Source: a virus. From it: a DNA stretch of 36,911 bases. Position numbers and translations under genes: made by a program. This document shows, piece by piece, positions 7,102 to 14,162 of this stretch; position 1 is the first letter of the stretch; each line of letters opens with the position of its first letter. Below the pieces are notes generated by a model, which was given only the letters and a program-made list of their open reading frames with translations, did no database searches and was not told where the DNA came from. The stretch covers positions 1 to 36,911 of IMG/VR virus record IMGVR_UViG_3300036832_000697; one strand, written 5' to 3'.

Positions 7102-7242
7102 TTACCCGTTCGCGTTAGGTTTTCCGCGTTCCTCGACGAGTTCCCGCAGATCGTCGACGAGGTCCGTCAGCTTCGACAGGAGCGTCGCCAGTTCCTCGAG
7201 CGCGTCCTGTCCCGGTTTGATCCATTCCTCCGGAATCGGCAT
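7102..7242 (-). CDS. 46-residue leucine-zipper-like protein, overlapping gene
   Basis: This short ORF has a GGAGAG ribosome site and an ATG at 7242. The product reads as one amphipathic helix with Leu/Val heptads (A-L-E-E-L-A-T-L-L-S-K-L-T-D-L-V-D-D-L-R-E-L-V-E-E), typical of a small coiled-coil dimer. It lies almost wholly inside the 3' end of the nuclease ORF in another frame (overlap 7115-7242). Its protein-like composition against the Arg/Gly-rich tail of the nuclease frame argues that this frame is the one under protein-level selection. Function is unknown. Confidence 0.7.
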   Translation of the reverse strand: MPIPEEWIKPGQDALEELATLLSKLTDLVDDLRELVEERGKPNANG

Positions 7243-8245
7243 GTTTCTCTCCGTGATTGATGATCTGTAGCGTGAATCGCCCGCGCGGATTCGTCGTCGT
7301 GTACTGCGCCTTGAGGTCCGGCGGGAGGTCGACGCGCGATTGTTTTCCCCAGAACCCGCGGAGTTCGAAATGTCCGATCGCCGCATGGGAGAGACCGCGG
7401 AGGCGCGTTTTGATTTCGTCGTCGAGGTCCGCGAACTCTTTCCCGATTTTCTGGATCGCGGCGTGACGCTCGAGCGCCGCCTCGAGCGCGGGATCCAGGA
7501 GGATCTCGATCGTTTTGTTCGCCGCGAGCGGCGGATTACAGACCGACCCGAAGTACGGACAGCGGAGACATTCGTCCGGGTCGTTCTCGAGGTAGTCCGG
7601 GAGCGTTCCCGCCTCGACATGATCGACCGCGCGGGCGGCGCGCGCGAGAAACTCCTCCATCCGATCGAGATGTCGCTCGAGTTCGACCTCGAGGAGTTTC
7701 GGGATCCCGGCGGTCTGGTCGAGACAGAGGAACCCGAACTCGACGCCCGCGCCGTACAGGTACGCGAGCATTTGATACCCGCCCGCTTGCGTCCAGGGCG
7801 AGGCGAACACGTCCTCGAACCGTTCGATCCGGTCGACCGTCCACGCCGCCCAGGACTTGATCTCGAGCGGCGCCTGGACGCCGTCGACCTCGACGCGGGC
7901 GTCGACTTTGCCCGCGATGACCGTCCGCCCTTTCCGATCGTTGACCGCGAATCGTTGTTGTTGTCCGACGAGGCGGAACGGCGGCGTCGCGTTCCGCCCG
8001 ATCGCCGCGAGGTCCGCGAGGAGGTCGCGCTCGCGATCGTCGCCGCGGCGGAATCGCGCGAGGGCGTCCGCCGGGAACCGCGGTTGTTGTTCCGGGATCG
8101 TCATATCGAAAACCATCCGCCGGAGACACTCCCGCCAGGAGGACGCGTAGACGTACGGATGCGGCGCGGGGACGACCGTCCGCGTCTCGAGGAACGCGCG
8201 CCAGGCGTCGTCGATCCGGGTCACGATCGCGGCGGCGGCGGTCAT
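7115..8245 (-). CDS. Cas4/RecB-type PD-(D/E)XK nuclease with Fe-S cysteines
   Basis: This 376-residue protein shows the Cas4-like pattern: C40 near the N-terminus, a catalytic core with D115 (G-K-V-D-A-R-V), E128-I-K130 (L-E-I-K-S-W) and the Q-x3-Y motif at Q153-Y157, then C226-x2-C229-x6-C236. The lone early Cys plus three late Cys is how these enzymes hold a 4Fe-4S cluster (family knowledge). It probably acts as a DNA exonuclease in phage recombination together with the annealing-type protein upstream. The start at 8245 is coupled by ATGA. No stop occurs before 7115, so the last 42 residues overlap the 46-residue gene and look non-native. Confidence 0.87.
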   Translation of the reverse strand: MTAAAAIVTRIDDAWRAFLETRTVVPAPHPYVYASSWRECLRRMVFDMTIPEQQPRFPADALARFRRGDDRERDLLADLAAIGRNATPPFRLVGQQQRFAVNDRKGRTVIAGKVDARVEVDGVQAPLEIKSWAAWTVDRIERFEDVFASPWTQAGGYQMLAYLYGAGVEFGFLCLDQTAGIPKLLEVELERHLDRMEEFLARAARAVDHVEAGTLPDYLENDPDECLRCPYFGSVCNPPLAANKTIEILLDPALEAALERHAAIQKIGKEFADLDDEIKTRLRGLSHAAIGHFELRGFWGKQSRVDLPPDLKAQYTTTNPRGRFTLQIINHGEKHADSGGMDQTGTGRARGTGDAPVEADGPRRRSAGTRRGTRKT

Positions 8246-8760
8246 CGTCCGATCGCCTCGAGCGGAAAGATCGACATGTCCTCGAGATCCTCGCGCGGGA
8301 CGAAATAGCTCGCGCCGTACCCGCGCGGATTCTCGAGATACGCCGGGACCTTTGCGTTGCGCGCGAGAATCCAGCCGACGATTTCGTATTTGAGGCGTTG
8401 CCCGCAGACCAGGACGTACACGTGTTCGTCGTTCGCGTCGCGGCGGATGATCAATTTCTTCGACGGAGAATCGACGACCCGGACTTGTGTCGCCGGAGGG
8501 AAATCCACGCGCCCAACGACGCCGATTGTTGGATTCCAATAGACGCCGAAATGTTTTGCGAGGACCAGTTCGCCGACCGCGCCTTCGACGTCGATTCCCC
8601 ACCGTTGCGCCTCGTCACAGGACGCCGCGCCGTTCCGATCCTGTCGGTTGTCATGAATCGCGGTGAGATGTCGACGGACGCCGCATGAGACCGCCTCCCA
8701 TGCTTCGGAGTTCGAGAGTGTGACCACGATCGCGTCTCGCGTGAGGAGCGGCGCCGCCAT
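8242..8760 (-). CDS. Possible PD-(D/E)XK-fold hypothetical protein
   Basis: This 172-residue protein is of a type seen in phage recombination modules. Visible motifs are G-A-V-G-E-L-V-L-A-K-H-F-G (a helix carrying E, residue about 58), R-V-V-D-S, K-L-I-I-R, then V-Y-V-L-V and Y-E-I-V-G-W. The order E, D, then a strand with Lys is compatible with a degenerate nuclease fold, but I do not see a convincing full catalytic set. A TTG at 8766 is possible, but ATG 8760 has a GAGG in range and lies just after the previous stop. Confidence 0.6.
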   Translation of the reverse strand: MAAPLLTRDAIVVTLSNSEAWEAVSCGVRRHLTAIHDNRQDRNGAASCDEAQRWGIDVEGAVGELVLAKHFGVYWNPTIGVVGRVDFPPATQVRVVDSPSKKLIIRRDANDEHVYVLVCGQRLKYEIVGWILARNAKVPAYLENPRGYGASYFVPREDLEDMSIFPLEAIGR

Positions 8761-8762
8761 GA

Positions 8763-9734
8763 TCAACCGTCCTCGCCCGGTTCCCGGTCGCGCGGGCGCC
8801 GTGTCGACGCCGCGGGCGCGGATTTCTCGCCGCGGAACACCTCGTCGACGGGCGGCGGCGTGCCTTTATCGGCGGGCGGCGCCGCGGACGCGGGCGCGGG
8901 CGGGCGTTTCTGGACCTCCGCGATCCAGTCGTTGAAATCGACGGTATACGCGTCCTTGCCGTGTGATTTCCAGTTCGGACACGAATAGAAGTTCCCGCGC
9001 GATCCCTTTTTGAGCGACATCGCGGTTTTACAGAGACGACAGACGGGCGCGTCGACGTTTGCGTCGACCGCGGTCACGCCGCCCAGTCGCGCGTCGCGCG
9101 TCCCGTACCCGCGACCCAGACGACACGCCTCGATCTTTTTTCGCGTGCCCGCCCAGACGTCGCGGAGTTCGTCGACGGGAACGGATTTCAGTCCCGCGAG
9201 TTCGCGCGTAATGGATCCGTTGAGATTCGCGCGCGCCGCTTTCCGGACCGCGAGTTCGAGTTCGACGCCCACTTTCCCGCGACAGAAATCCTCCGTCGAA
9301 CTCCGTCCGCCCTCGACGTCCTCGACGACTTGACCCGTCAGTTTGCAGCGTCCGGATCCATGCATGAGGTAATGGAAGACCGCCGGGTCGTTCGTTCCCA
9401 CGCGTTCCGGGCGCGAGGGTTTGAAGATTTCGATTCCGTAGAGATCGCGGACGCGTTGACAGCCGACGTCCTGAAGGAACGCGGTCTCCTGTCCGCCGTG
9501 TTCGGGCGGCGACTTGAAGAGGAGCCAATCCTCCGGCGATGTCGCGGAAATCGCCGCGCGGCGTACGGTTTTGAGAATCGTCGCCCGGGCGTCGATGATG
9601 TCGAGCGCCTCGCCCTTATATGCGGCCAGTTCGTTGAGGTCGACCGGGACGCCCGGTCGACGGAGGTCGAGCGCGGAGGATTCCGCGGGCGCGTCGTCGA
9701 GATCGTTCGCGTCGTTGAGATCGTGTTGTGTCAT
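8763..9734 (-). CDS. Candidate recombination (annealing-type) protein with C-terminal zinc ribbon
   Basis: This 323-residue protein has a main domain (residues 30-225) with conserved-looking stretches. These are A-R-A-N-L-N-G-S-I-T-R-E-L-A-G-L-K-S-V-P-V-D-E-L and G-R-G-Y-G-T-R-D, which resemble phage proteins that accompany exonucleases. Next comes a C4 zinc ribbon (C-R-L-C ... F-Y-S-C-P-N-W), like the small DNA-binding zinc domains of topoisomerases, and finally a disordered acidic/Pro tail. The position directly before the Cas4-like nuclease suggests a single-strand annealing or strand-exchange partner. That assignment is inference from context. The start overlaps the previous stop (ATGA). 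Confidence 0.55.
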   Translation of the reverse strand: MTQHDLNDANDLDDAPAESSALDLRRPGVPVDLNELAAYKGEALDIIDARATILKTVRRAAISATSPEDWLLFKSPPEHGGQETAFLQDVGCQRVRDLYGIEIFKPSRPERVGTNDPAVFHYLMHGSGRCKLTGQVVEDVEGGRSSTEDFCRGKVGVELELAVRKAARANLNGSITRELAGLKSVPVDELRDVWAGTRKKIEACRLGRGYGTRDARLGGVTAVDANVDAPVCRLCKTAMSLKKGSRGNFYSCPNWKSHGKDAYTVDFNDWIAEVQKRPPAPASAAPPADKGTPPPVDEVFRGEKSAPAASTRRPRDREPGEDG

Positions 9735-10105
9735 TTGTTGACCTTTCCTGGAATCCAGCGACGACGGGCGTTCCAGCGTCGCGCGGGCGGCGGGTCGGAG
9801 GCGCGGTCCTGGTCGGTTCCGAAGATCGCGTCGTTACACGCGGTACAGACCAGTTCGCCGGATCCCGCGCGCGTGACGAATGGGAGGTCGCAGTCCGCGC
9901 AATGCGGACTGACCGCGTCGCCTGGACCGTCGACGACGATCCCGCCGCGTTGATCCGGAAAGACCCAGTCGCCGGACTCGAGGCGGACGCGCCAGTACCA
10001 GCGACCCGACTGTTTCGATTGACAGTGGAATAGTTTGCCCCGCGGACCGTCCGCGGTTCCCATACGGACGGGGAGACGGTGTCGATACCCGTCAGGCGAT
10101 TTCAT
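9731..10105 (-). CDS. Zinc-ribbon hypothetical protein
   Basis: This 124-residue protein contains a beta-rich N-terminal half (K-L-F-H-C-Q-S, R-W-Y-W-R-V-R-L-E, D-W-V-F-P) and a zinc ribbon formed by C-A-D-C and C-T-A-C in the second half. The C-terminus is basic. It is linked by ATGA overlaps to both neighbours, at the head of the replication/recombination operon, so a role in DNA metabolism is likely. No family is recognised. Confidence 0.7.
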   Translation of the reverse strand: MKSPDGYRHRLPVRMGTADGPRGKLFHCQSKQSGRWYWRVRLESGDWVFPDQRGGIVVDGPGDAVSPHCADCDLPFVTRAGSGELVCTACNDAIFGTDQDRASDPPPARRWNARRRWIPGKVNK

Positions 10106-10365
10106 GCGATCGCCTCGAGGACGAGACGCGGGCGCGATCGGACCTGTGTTTTTTTCCAGGTCAGGACGACGCGTTCGTCGAATCCCTCGAGCGCGATTGC
10201 GCGATCGGCGAGAGTTTCGTCGCGCGTAATGAGTGTTACGCGCGGCGCGTCGTCGTCGTAATTCGGTCCGGCAATGATCTCGAGGTACGGAGTCTCCTGG
10301 AACCGACGCGGCGGAACGACGTACCGCGTCGAGATGATGACGAATGAACGAATCGGTAAGGACAT
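10102..10365 (-). CDS. Hypothetical early protein
   Basis: This 87-residue protein is predicted to be mainly beta (F-V-I-I-S-T-R-Y-V-V, Y-L-E-I-I-A-G, R-V-T-L-I-T-R, R-V-V-L-T-W-K-K). A strong GGGAGGG precedes the ATG at 10365. It is the second gene after the Cro-like regulator, in the place where phages often encode small DNA-binding or host-takeover proteins. No specific family is recognised. Confidence 0.65.
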   Translation of the reverse strand: MSLPIRSFVIISTRYVVPPRRFQETPYLEIIAGPNYDDDAPRVTLITRDETLADRAIALEGFDERVVLTWKKTQVRSRPRLVLEAIA

Positions 10366-10393
10366 TTTTCCCTCCCGAATGAAATCGCGTCAG

Positions 10394-10693
10394 TCACACG
10401 GACGATCGTCGGCGGCGCGTCCGTCGCGGCGGGCGCGCGATCCGCATGGCGCGAGAGTTGCGACGCGCGGTCCCTTGGATCCGAACGGGATCCGGAATGG
10501 CCGCGAGCGCGAAGAGTTCCGCCGGGTCGAGATTGAGCGCGTCCGCGATCGCGGCGACAGAGGGGAATCGCAACGACGTCAACGCGCGATCGCCGTGTTC
10601 GATGCGAGAGAGGAGAGTGTTATCGACGCCTGAGCGTTTCGCTAACTCAAGTTGCGAGAGGCGCGCGATCTTGCGGGCAATGCGGAGACTCAT
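10394..10693 (-). CDS. Cro-like XRE-family regulator
   Basis: This 99-residue protein has an HTH_XRE domain at residues 3-65 (R-K-I-A-R-L-S-Q-L-E-L-A-K-R-S-G-V-D-N-T-L-L-S-R-I-E-H-G-D-R-A-L, with the S-V-A-A-I-A-D-A-L helix) and a long Arg-rich tail. It is the first gene of the leftward lytic operon and diverges from the larger repressor. The minus promoter (GATAAT with TTGACA) ends only about 20 nt before the ATG and no ribosome site is seen, so the mRNA has a very short leader. By position it plays the Cro role. This is inferred, not shown. Confidence 0.82.
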   Translation of the reverse strand: MSLRIARKIARLSQLELAKRSGVDNTLLSRIEHGDRALTSLRFPSVAAIADALNLDPAELFALAAIPDPVRIQGTARRNSRAMRIARPPRRTRRRRSSV

Positions 10694-10713
10694 ACTTAAT
10701 AACCGCGTCGCCG

Positions 10714-10756
10714 ATTATCCGCCCGTCTTGACAAATGTCAAGCGTCTATGTGATAG
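10714..10756. promoter_or_regulatory. Divergent promoters sharing one operator palindrome
   Basis: The palindrome at 10727-10742 has arms CTTGACA and TGTCAAG around two bases. Each arm supplies a perfect TTGACA -35 box, one per strand. On the minus strand the -35 (10736-10741) is followed after 16 bp by GATAAT (10714-10719), which matches 5 of 6 in the sigma70 -10 consensus. On the plus strand the -35 (10728-10733) is followed after 17 bp by the weaker TGATAG (10751-10756). A repressor bound at the palindrome would cover both -35 boxes. Confidence 0.75.
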
Positions 10757-10789
10757 ATCCGTCCCGTCGTTTTCGTTTTAGTTGTTGGA

Positions 10790-11329
10790 ATGCCTGTCGA
10801 GGAGGCGTTTACGTCAACTGACCCACGTCCCGATTTCTTCGACCTCGTCCAAGCCGGACGACGTGTCCTCGCGTACCGGCTGACCCATCAAGTCAGCCGG
10901 AACAACAAACTCCAACCAATGACCCAAGCCGAGTTTGCGCGGCGCGCGGGCGTGTCGGTCGGTTGCCTCGCCATGATGGAGACGGGAACGCGGACGCCGC
11001 GATGGACCAGTCTCCAGAAAATCGCCGCCGCCGCGGAGTTGACGGTCGATCAACTCCTCGCCCCATTAGACGAACCCGCGCCCGCGAAACCGTCCGACCT
11101 CGTCCGCGGAATCGCGGATCTCCTCGAGGCGGCGGATCCGGCATTCCAGCAAGAGATCAAACGTCAAGTCTTGTCGCATCTACTGTCAAGTACGACAGAG
11201 GGCGCGCGTCGCGTGATCGAACAATTGCACCTTGCGCCAGAACGTCGAGAGGAGGTCCAGTCGCGCGCGTCGTCGTCGACTGGAATGTTTCGGGAGACGC
11301 CCAGTCTCAAAAACGGGAGCGGGAAATAA
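10790..11329 (+). CDS. CI-like XRE-family repressor
   Basis: This 179-residue protein has an HTH_XRE domain at about residues 22-83 (M-T-Q-A-E-F-A-R-R-A-G-V-S-V-G-C-L-A-M-M-E-T-G-T-R-T-P, then L-Q-K-I-A-A-A-A-E-L-T-V-D-Q-L-L). A helical second part (residues 100-150) could dimerise. There is no S24 peptidase dyad visible, so induction would not be by classical RecA-stimulated self-cleavage. It is the first gene of the rightward operon that ends with integrase, which fits the lysogenic repressor. The ribosome site is poor. Confidence 0.82.
   Translation: MPVEEAFTSTDPRPDFFDLVQAGRRVLAYRLTHQVSRNNKLQPMTQAEFARRAGVSVGCLAMMETGTRTPRWTSLQKIAAAAELTVDQLLAPLDEPAPAKPSDLVRGIADLLEAADPAFQQEIKRQVLSHLLSSTTEGARRVIEQLHLAPERREEVQSRASSSTGMFRETPSLKNGSGK
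10876..10900. promoter_or_regulatory. Intragenic 9-bp inverted repeat in the repressor gene
   Basis: The arms CCGGCTGAC and GTCAGCCGG are perfect complements separated by 7 bases, about 90 bp inside the repressor gene. The spacing suits either a dimeric protein-binding site or an mRNA hairpin. It could be a second operator. It does not match the palindrome at 10727-10742 closely. Confidence 0.45.
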
Positions 11330-11445
11330 GACGCGCGGCGGCATGCTGCGAGCGTCGCTTGTGTTGTTTCCGACGTTGCTCCATTGGATAGTCGCGTCGT
11401 GACGAACTGGAGGCGTCCGTCGCTCAACCGGGGAGGAGGCGACAG

Positions 11446-11934
11446 TTGCCACGGAAAGATCGCTCGATCCTTAAATACGCGACGACCTCGAAACAACGGT
11501 CCGCGGTCGTCGATCGCGCGCGGCGCCTGTACATCGAGAACAAAGCGACGCACGAATGTACGGAATGGATGTCGAATGGACGTTGTGAGGTTTGCGATCG
11601 GTTGACGTACCGGGTCGGCGATCTCGTTCGCGTCGGGAAATCCTGTAATCAAAATCCCGCGGGCGCGCGCGCGATCGTCGTCGAGATTTACGATCGGGAC
11701 TGGGAACGGGACGCGCCGGAGGGATCGTATCGACGTCGCGGCGTGTTCCTCTTGTTCCCGGACGGATTCGCGGATGGATTTTCAGCAGAGGACCTCGAGT
11801 TGTTCGACGTCCGCCCGAATGATCCGCCGACCGTTCCCGCGCTCCAGGATTACAAGTTTCGATCGATCTCTCACTTGACCCGGGATTACCGGCGAGGTCT
11901 GTTCGCGAACGCGTTCGACCGCGGCGAGGAATGA
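11446..11934 (+). CDS. Hypothetical lysogenic-operon protein
   Basis: This 162-residue protein uses a TTG start with a strong GGGAGGAGG site 6-7 nt upstream. It has a cysteine-containing part (C-T-E-W, C-E-V-C) and a beta-rich middle (L-V-R-V-G-K-S-C, A-I-V-V-E-I-Y-D-R-D-W, G-V-F-L-L-F-P-D-G-F) with the feel of a small SH3-like or KOW-type barrel. Several Trp, Asp and Arg residues form a charged surface. The family is not recognised. Confidence 0.65.
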   Translation: MPRKDRSILKYATTSKQRSAVVDRARRLYIENKATHECTEWMSNGRCEVCDRLTYRVGDLVRVGKSCNQNPAGARAIVVEIYDRDWERDAPEGSYRRRGVFLLFPDGFADGFSAEDLELFDVRPNDPPTVPALQDYKFRSISHLTRDYRRGLFANAFDRGEE

Positions 11935-12018
11935 TATGACGATTAGTAATATAGTAACGTGGTTTGAATGCGACGGAGTGACTCCAAGGGACAGCCTCGC
12001 GTGCAAGGATTTTCGCGC

Positions 12019-12171
12019 GTGGCAAAGATCAAGATCGACGCGTGGCAATGCGAACGCTGTCGGCACATTTGGGTGTCGCGCGCAATGACGGTGACGCCCG
12101 CGGTCTGCCCGAAATGCAAAAGCCCGTATTGGAATCGACCACGTCGCGAGCCGAAACGCTATCCGCGATAA
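12019..12171 (+). CDS. Small zinc-ribbon protein
   Basis: This 50-residue protein begins at GTG 12019 (A-K-I-K-I-D-A-W-Q-C), with an AAGGA site about 8 nt upstream. A longer ATG start at 11968 adds 17 residues that do not resemble related proteins. The fold is a rubredoxin-like knuckle pair: C-E-R-C, then C-P-K-C, ending in a basic tail. Proteins with this K-I-K-I-D-A-W pattern are common in metagenomic phages and have no assigned function. They probably bind nucleic acid. Confidence 0.75.
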   Translation: MAKIKIDAWQCERCRHIWVSRAMTVTPAVCPKCKSPYWNRPRREPKRYPR

Positions 12172-12182
12172 ACGCGCCGGTA

Positions 12183-12416
12183 ATGGGATACCTGTTCGTC
12201 TATTCCGCCTGTATCGCCTGTCGCCGGGATTTCTTCTATAACCCGGAGCGCGTGCCGAGTATCCGCGTCGACGCCGCGGGACGTCCGTCGCCGACCGGGT
12301 CGCGCGAACCCGTCTGTCCGTCCTGTATGGACCTCTGGAACGCGCGCCGTCGCGCGGCGGGCCTGGACCCGTACCCGATTCTCCCGGGCGCGTACGACCC
12401 GGAGGAGGTCGCTTGA
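12183..12416 (+). CDS. Zinc-binding hypothetical protein
   Basis: This 77-residue protein has a pair of CxxC knuckles (C-I-A-C near residue 10 and C-P-S-C near 45) and conserved-looking segments Y-S-A-C-I-A-C-R-R-D-F-F-Y-N-P and L-P-G-A-Y-D-P-E-E. I recognise this as a recurring small phage protein of unknown function. It overlaps the next gene (TTGA). Confidence 0.78.
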   Translation: MGYLFVYSACIACRRDFFYNPERVPSIRVDAAGRPSPTGSREPVCPSCMDLWNARRRAAGLDPYPILPGAYDPEEVA

Positions 12417-12874
12417 CGACCGTCGCGGAGTTGTTCGAGTCGTATCGGAAACACGTGATCCCGCCCGCGGCGTCCGATGTCCAGGTCAACGAATCGCGTC
12501 GGGCGTTTTTCGCGGGCGTACACGTGACCCTCCGTGTCCTCCTCGACCATGTCGGCGGCGCGGACGTCCCAGAGGCGGACGGGATCGCGTTGCTCGAATC
12601 GTTCGAGGCGGAATGTCGCGCGTTCGGGGAGGCGGGCGGGCGCGTCACGCCCTCGCCGCCGGACATCCATTACACGGTCGCGGATCCGCTCGAGATGGAA
12701 AAGACGCTCAAGGACATCGGAGGGCGGATCGCGGACGGACTTCCGGCGGGATGGGGATTCCTCTTGATGCTATTCGAGTACGGCGCGGGCGGGTCCCTGT
12801 TCTACCTGTCGAGCGCGGACCGCGCCGACATGCTGACCGCGATCGCGGAGTTCATGAAACGGCAAACGCAATGA
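12413..12874 (+). CDS. Hypothetical helical protein
   Basis: This 153-residue protein starts with TTG, overlaps the previous stop and has a GGAGGAGG ribosome site. It is mostly helical (V-A-E-L-F-E-S-Y-R-K-H-V, S-R-R-A-F-F-A-G-V-H-V-T-L-R-V-L-L). A second half holds P-A-G-W-G-F-L-L-M-L-F-E-Y-G-A-G-G-S-L-F-Y-L-S-S-A-D-R. The G-A-G-G-S-L-F-Y-L-S motif recurs in phage accessory proteins. No function is known. Confidence 0.7.
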   Translation: MTTVAELFESYRKHVIPPAASDVQVNESRRAFFAGVHVTLRVLLDHVGGADVPEADGIALLESFEAECRAFGEAGGRVTPSPPDIHYTVADPLEMEKTLKDIGGRIADGLPAGWGFLLMLFEYGAGGSLFYLSSADRADMLTAIAEFMKRQTQ

Positions 12875-13200
12875 CACGCAAACGTCCACGCGATCCCCAA
12901 CACGCCGAAATGGAGAGTCTCGTCCGCGCCGCGCTTCGGAACTATCACGCGATGAAAGATTCGTTTATGGTCCTCGTCCTGTTTTCAGAGAACTACGAAA
13001 AAGACCCGGTCGCGTTGATGCAATTCGCGCTCGCGATTCTCCTCGATAAGCCGCTCTATCTAACGGTCCCGAAGGGTCGATTGATCCCGGCGAACGTCCG
13101 CGCGGTTGCCGCCGGGATCGAAGTCTACGAACCCGGCAACATGGACGACTTCGAACGCGCGTCGAAATCCCTCATCCAACGCGCGACGGAAGGACATTGA
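12871..13200 (+). CDS. Rossmann/TIR-like small protein
   Basis: This 109-residue protein opens with helix and strand elements: F-M-V-L-V-L-F-S-E-N-Y-E-K-D-P-V-A-L-M-Q-F-A-L-A-I-L-L-D-K-P-L-Y-L-T-V-P-K-G. Then come A-N-V-R-A-V-A-A-G-I-E-V-Y-E-P-G-N and a final helix. A strand ending in a polar patch, a helix with L-A-I-L-L-D-K-P and a following strand resemble TIR or nucleoside 2-deoxyribosyltransferase-like sheets. It is too short for a complete enzyme of those families, and the catalytic Glu is not certain. The ATGA overlap joins it to the gene before. Confidence 0.6.
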   Translation: MTRKRPRDPQHAEMESLVRAALRNYHAMKDSFMVLVLFSENYEKDPVALMQFALAILLDKPLYLTVPKGRLIPANVRAVAAGIEVYEPGNMDDFERASKSLIQRATEGH

Positions 13201-13202
13201 AA

Positions 13203-13418
13203 ATGATCGGTCCCGGCAAGTACGACGCGATCTGTACCGAGGTCCGCGAGCAAACGCGGGCGGCGGGCGTCCTCCTCATCGTGATCGACGGGAACGTCGG
13301 GAGCGGGTTCTCCTGTCAAGCGGATCTGATAACGACCGCGCGACTCCCGGACCTCCTCGAGCGCGTCGCCGCCGACATCCGCCGCGATGGGATCGACGCC
13401 GCGGGACGGGTGTCGTAA
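13203..13418 (+). CDS. Hypothetical protein
   Basis: This 71-residue protein starts at ATG 13203, with AAGGA 8 nt upstream. An overlapping TTG at 13197 would add two residues. The sequence has V-L-L-I-V-I-D-G-N-V-G-S-G-F-S-C-Q-A and a helical C-terminal part (L-P-D-L-L-E-R-V-A-A-D-I). It shares a TAATG overlap with the next gene. I do not recognise the family. Confidence 0.65.
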   Translation: MIGPGKYDAICTEVREQTRAAGVLLIVIDGNVGSGFSCQADLITTARLPDLLERVAADIRRDGIDAAGRVS

Positions 13419-13624
13419 TGGCGAATCTCTATCTCGTCTGGTCGATCGAACATGACGCGTGGTGGAGACCTGGATGGATGGGTTACACGATCGCGCTTGC
13501 GGAGGCGGGACGCTATTCGCGCGAGGAGGGCGAAAAAATCCTCGCGCGCGCGAACTTCGTCCGGGTCAACGAGTGTCTGATTCCGGTTGCGTATGTGTCG
13601 AACGTCGAGGAGGGCGCGCGATGA
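13418..13624 (+). CDS. Hypothetical protein with Trp-rich N-terminus
   Basis: This 68-residue protein begins M-A-N-L-Y-L-V-W-S and continues D-A-W-W-R-P-G-W-M-G-Y-T, then a Glu/Lys-rich helix and a final strand-like part (C-L-I-P-V-A-Y-V-S). Similar W-W-R-P-G-x-G-Y-T pieces occur in small unnamed phage proteins. The start overlaps the preceding stop (TAATG). Confidence 0.7.
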   Translation: MANLYLVWSIEHDAWWRPGWMGYTIALAEAGRYSREEGEKILARANFVRVNECLIPVAYVSNVEEGAR

Positions 13625-13851
13625 ACGATGACGAGTTTAATCAATTGACGGACGACGATCGCTCCGCGCTCAGAGGGATCGCGGACGAACAGGATCCGCA
13701 CGGATTCGTCGACAAGGTTCATTCCTATTACGCCAATACGGATCGGGCGAATCGCACGCCGCGCGCCTTGTTATATCTGCATCTTGGAATGAGCGCGGGC
13801 CATATCCTACGCCTACTCGAGCGCCCGCGCCCTATTCTCGAGGCGCGGTAA
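13621..13851 (+). CDS. Hypothetical protein
   Basis: This 76-residue protein has an acidic N-terminus (N-D-D-E-F-N-Q-L-T-D-D-D) and a helical rest (A-L-R-G-I-A-D-E-Q, A-L-L-Y-L-H-L-G-M-S-A-G-H-I-L-R-L-L). The ATGA start overlap and TAATG end overlap place it in a tightly packed operon. The family is not recognised. Confidence 0.65.
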   Translation: MNDDEFNQLTDDDRSALRGIADEQDPHGFVDKVHSYYANTDRANRTPRALLYLHLGMSAGHILRLLERPRPILEAR

Positions 13852-14162
13852 TGGCGACGCGGATCAACACGGACGGAACGCGCCTCGAGGTCGTCCCCGC
13901 CGCCGGACGCGTCTTCAGTCTCGAGGAACTCCAGGGCGTCGTCGCCGGATATATCGAGGCGTTTTACCTCCGCGACGGACGCGTGATGTTTTTGAACGAG
14001 GACGGGAAACGTCTCGCATTGCCGGTCAACGTCGACGCGACGACGATCGCGTACGAGAACGACCTCCCGTTAGACGACTACATTGTCGGCGACGTCATCG
14101 TTACGACGCGCCTCGAGGCGGGCGGCGGCGACGAAGACAACGTCGAGGAAATCGCCCGATGA
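13851..14162 (+). CDS. DUF3846-type protein
   Basis: This 103-residue protein matches the pattern of DUF3846: L-E-V-V-P-A, S-L-E-E-L-Q-G-V-V-A-G-Y-I-E, M-F-L-N-E-D-G-K-R-L-A-L-P-V-N, then I-V-G-D-V-I-V. Members occur in phages and plasmids, and their function is not settled. The start and stop overlap both neighbours. Confidence 0.8.
   Translation: MATRINTDGTRLEVVPAAGRVFSLEELQGVVAGYIEAFYLRDGRVMFLNEDGKRLALPVNVDATTIAYENDLPLDDYIVGDVIVTTRLEAGGGDEDNVEEIAR

Noticed and set aside
11927-11955. Promoter at the AT-rich TATAGT before the zinc-ribbon gene
   Set aside because: The -10-like TATAGT is good, but no -35 element lies at the right distance. I leave it as an AT-rich gap.
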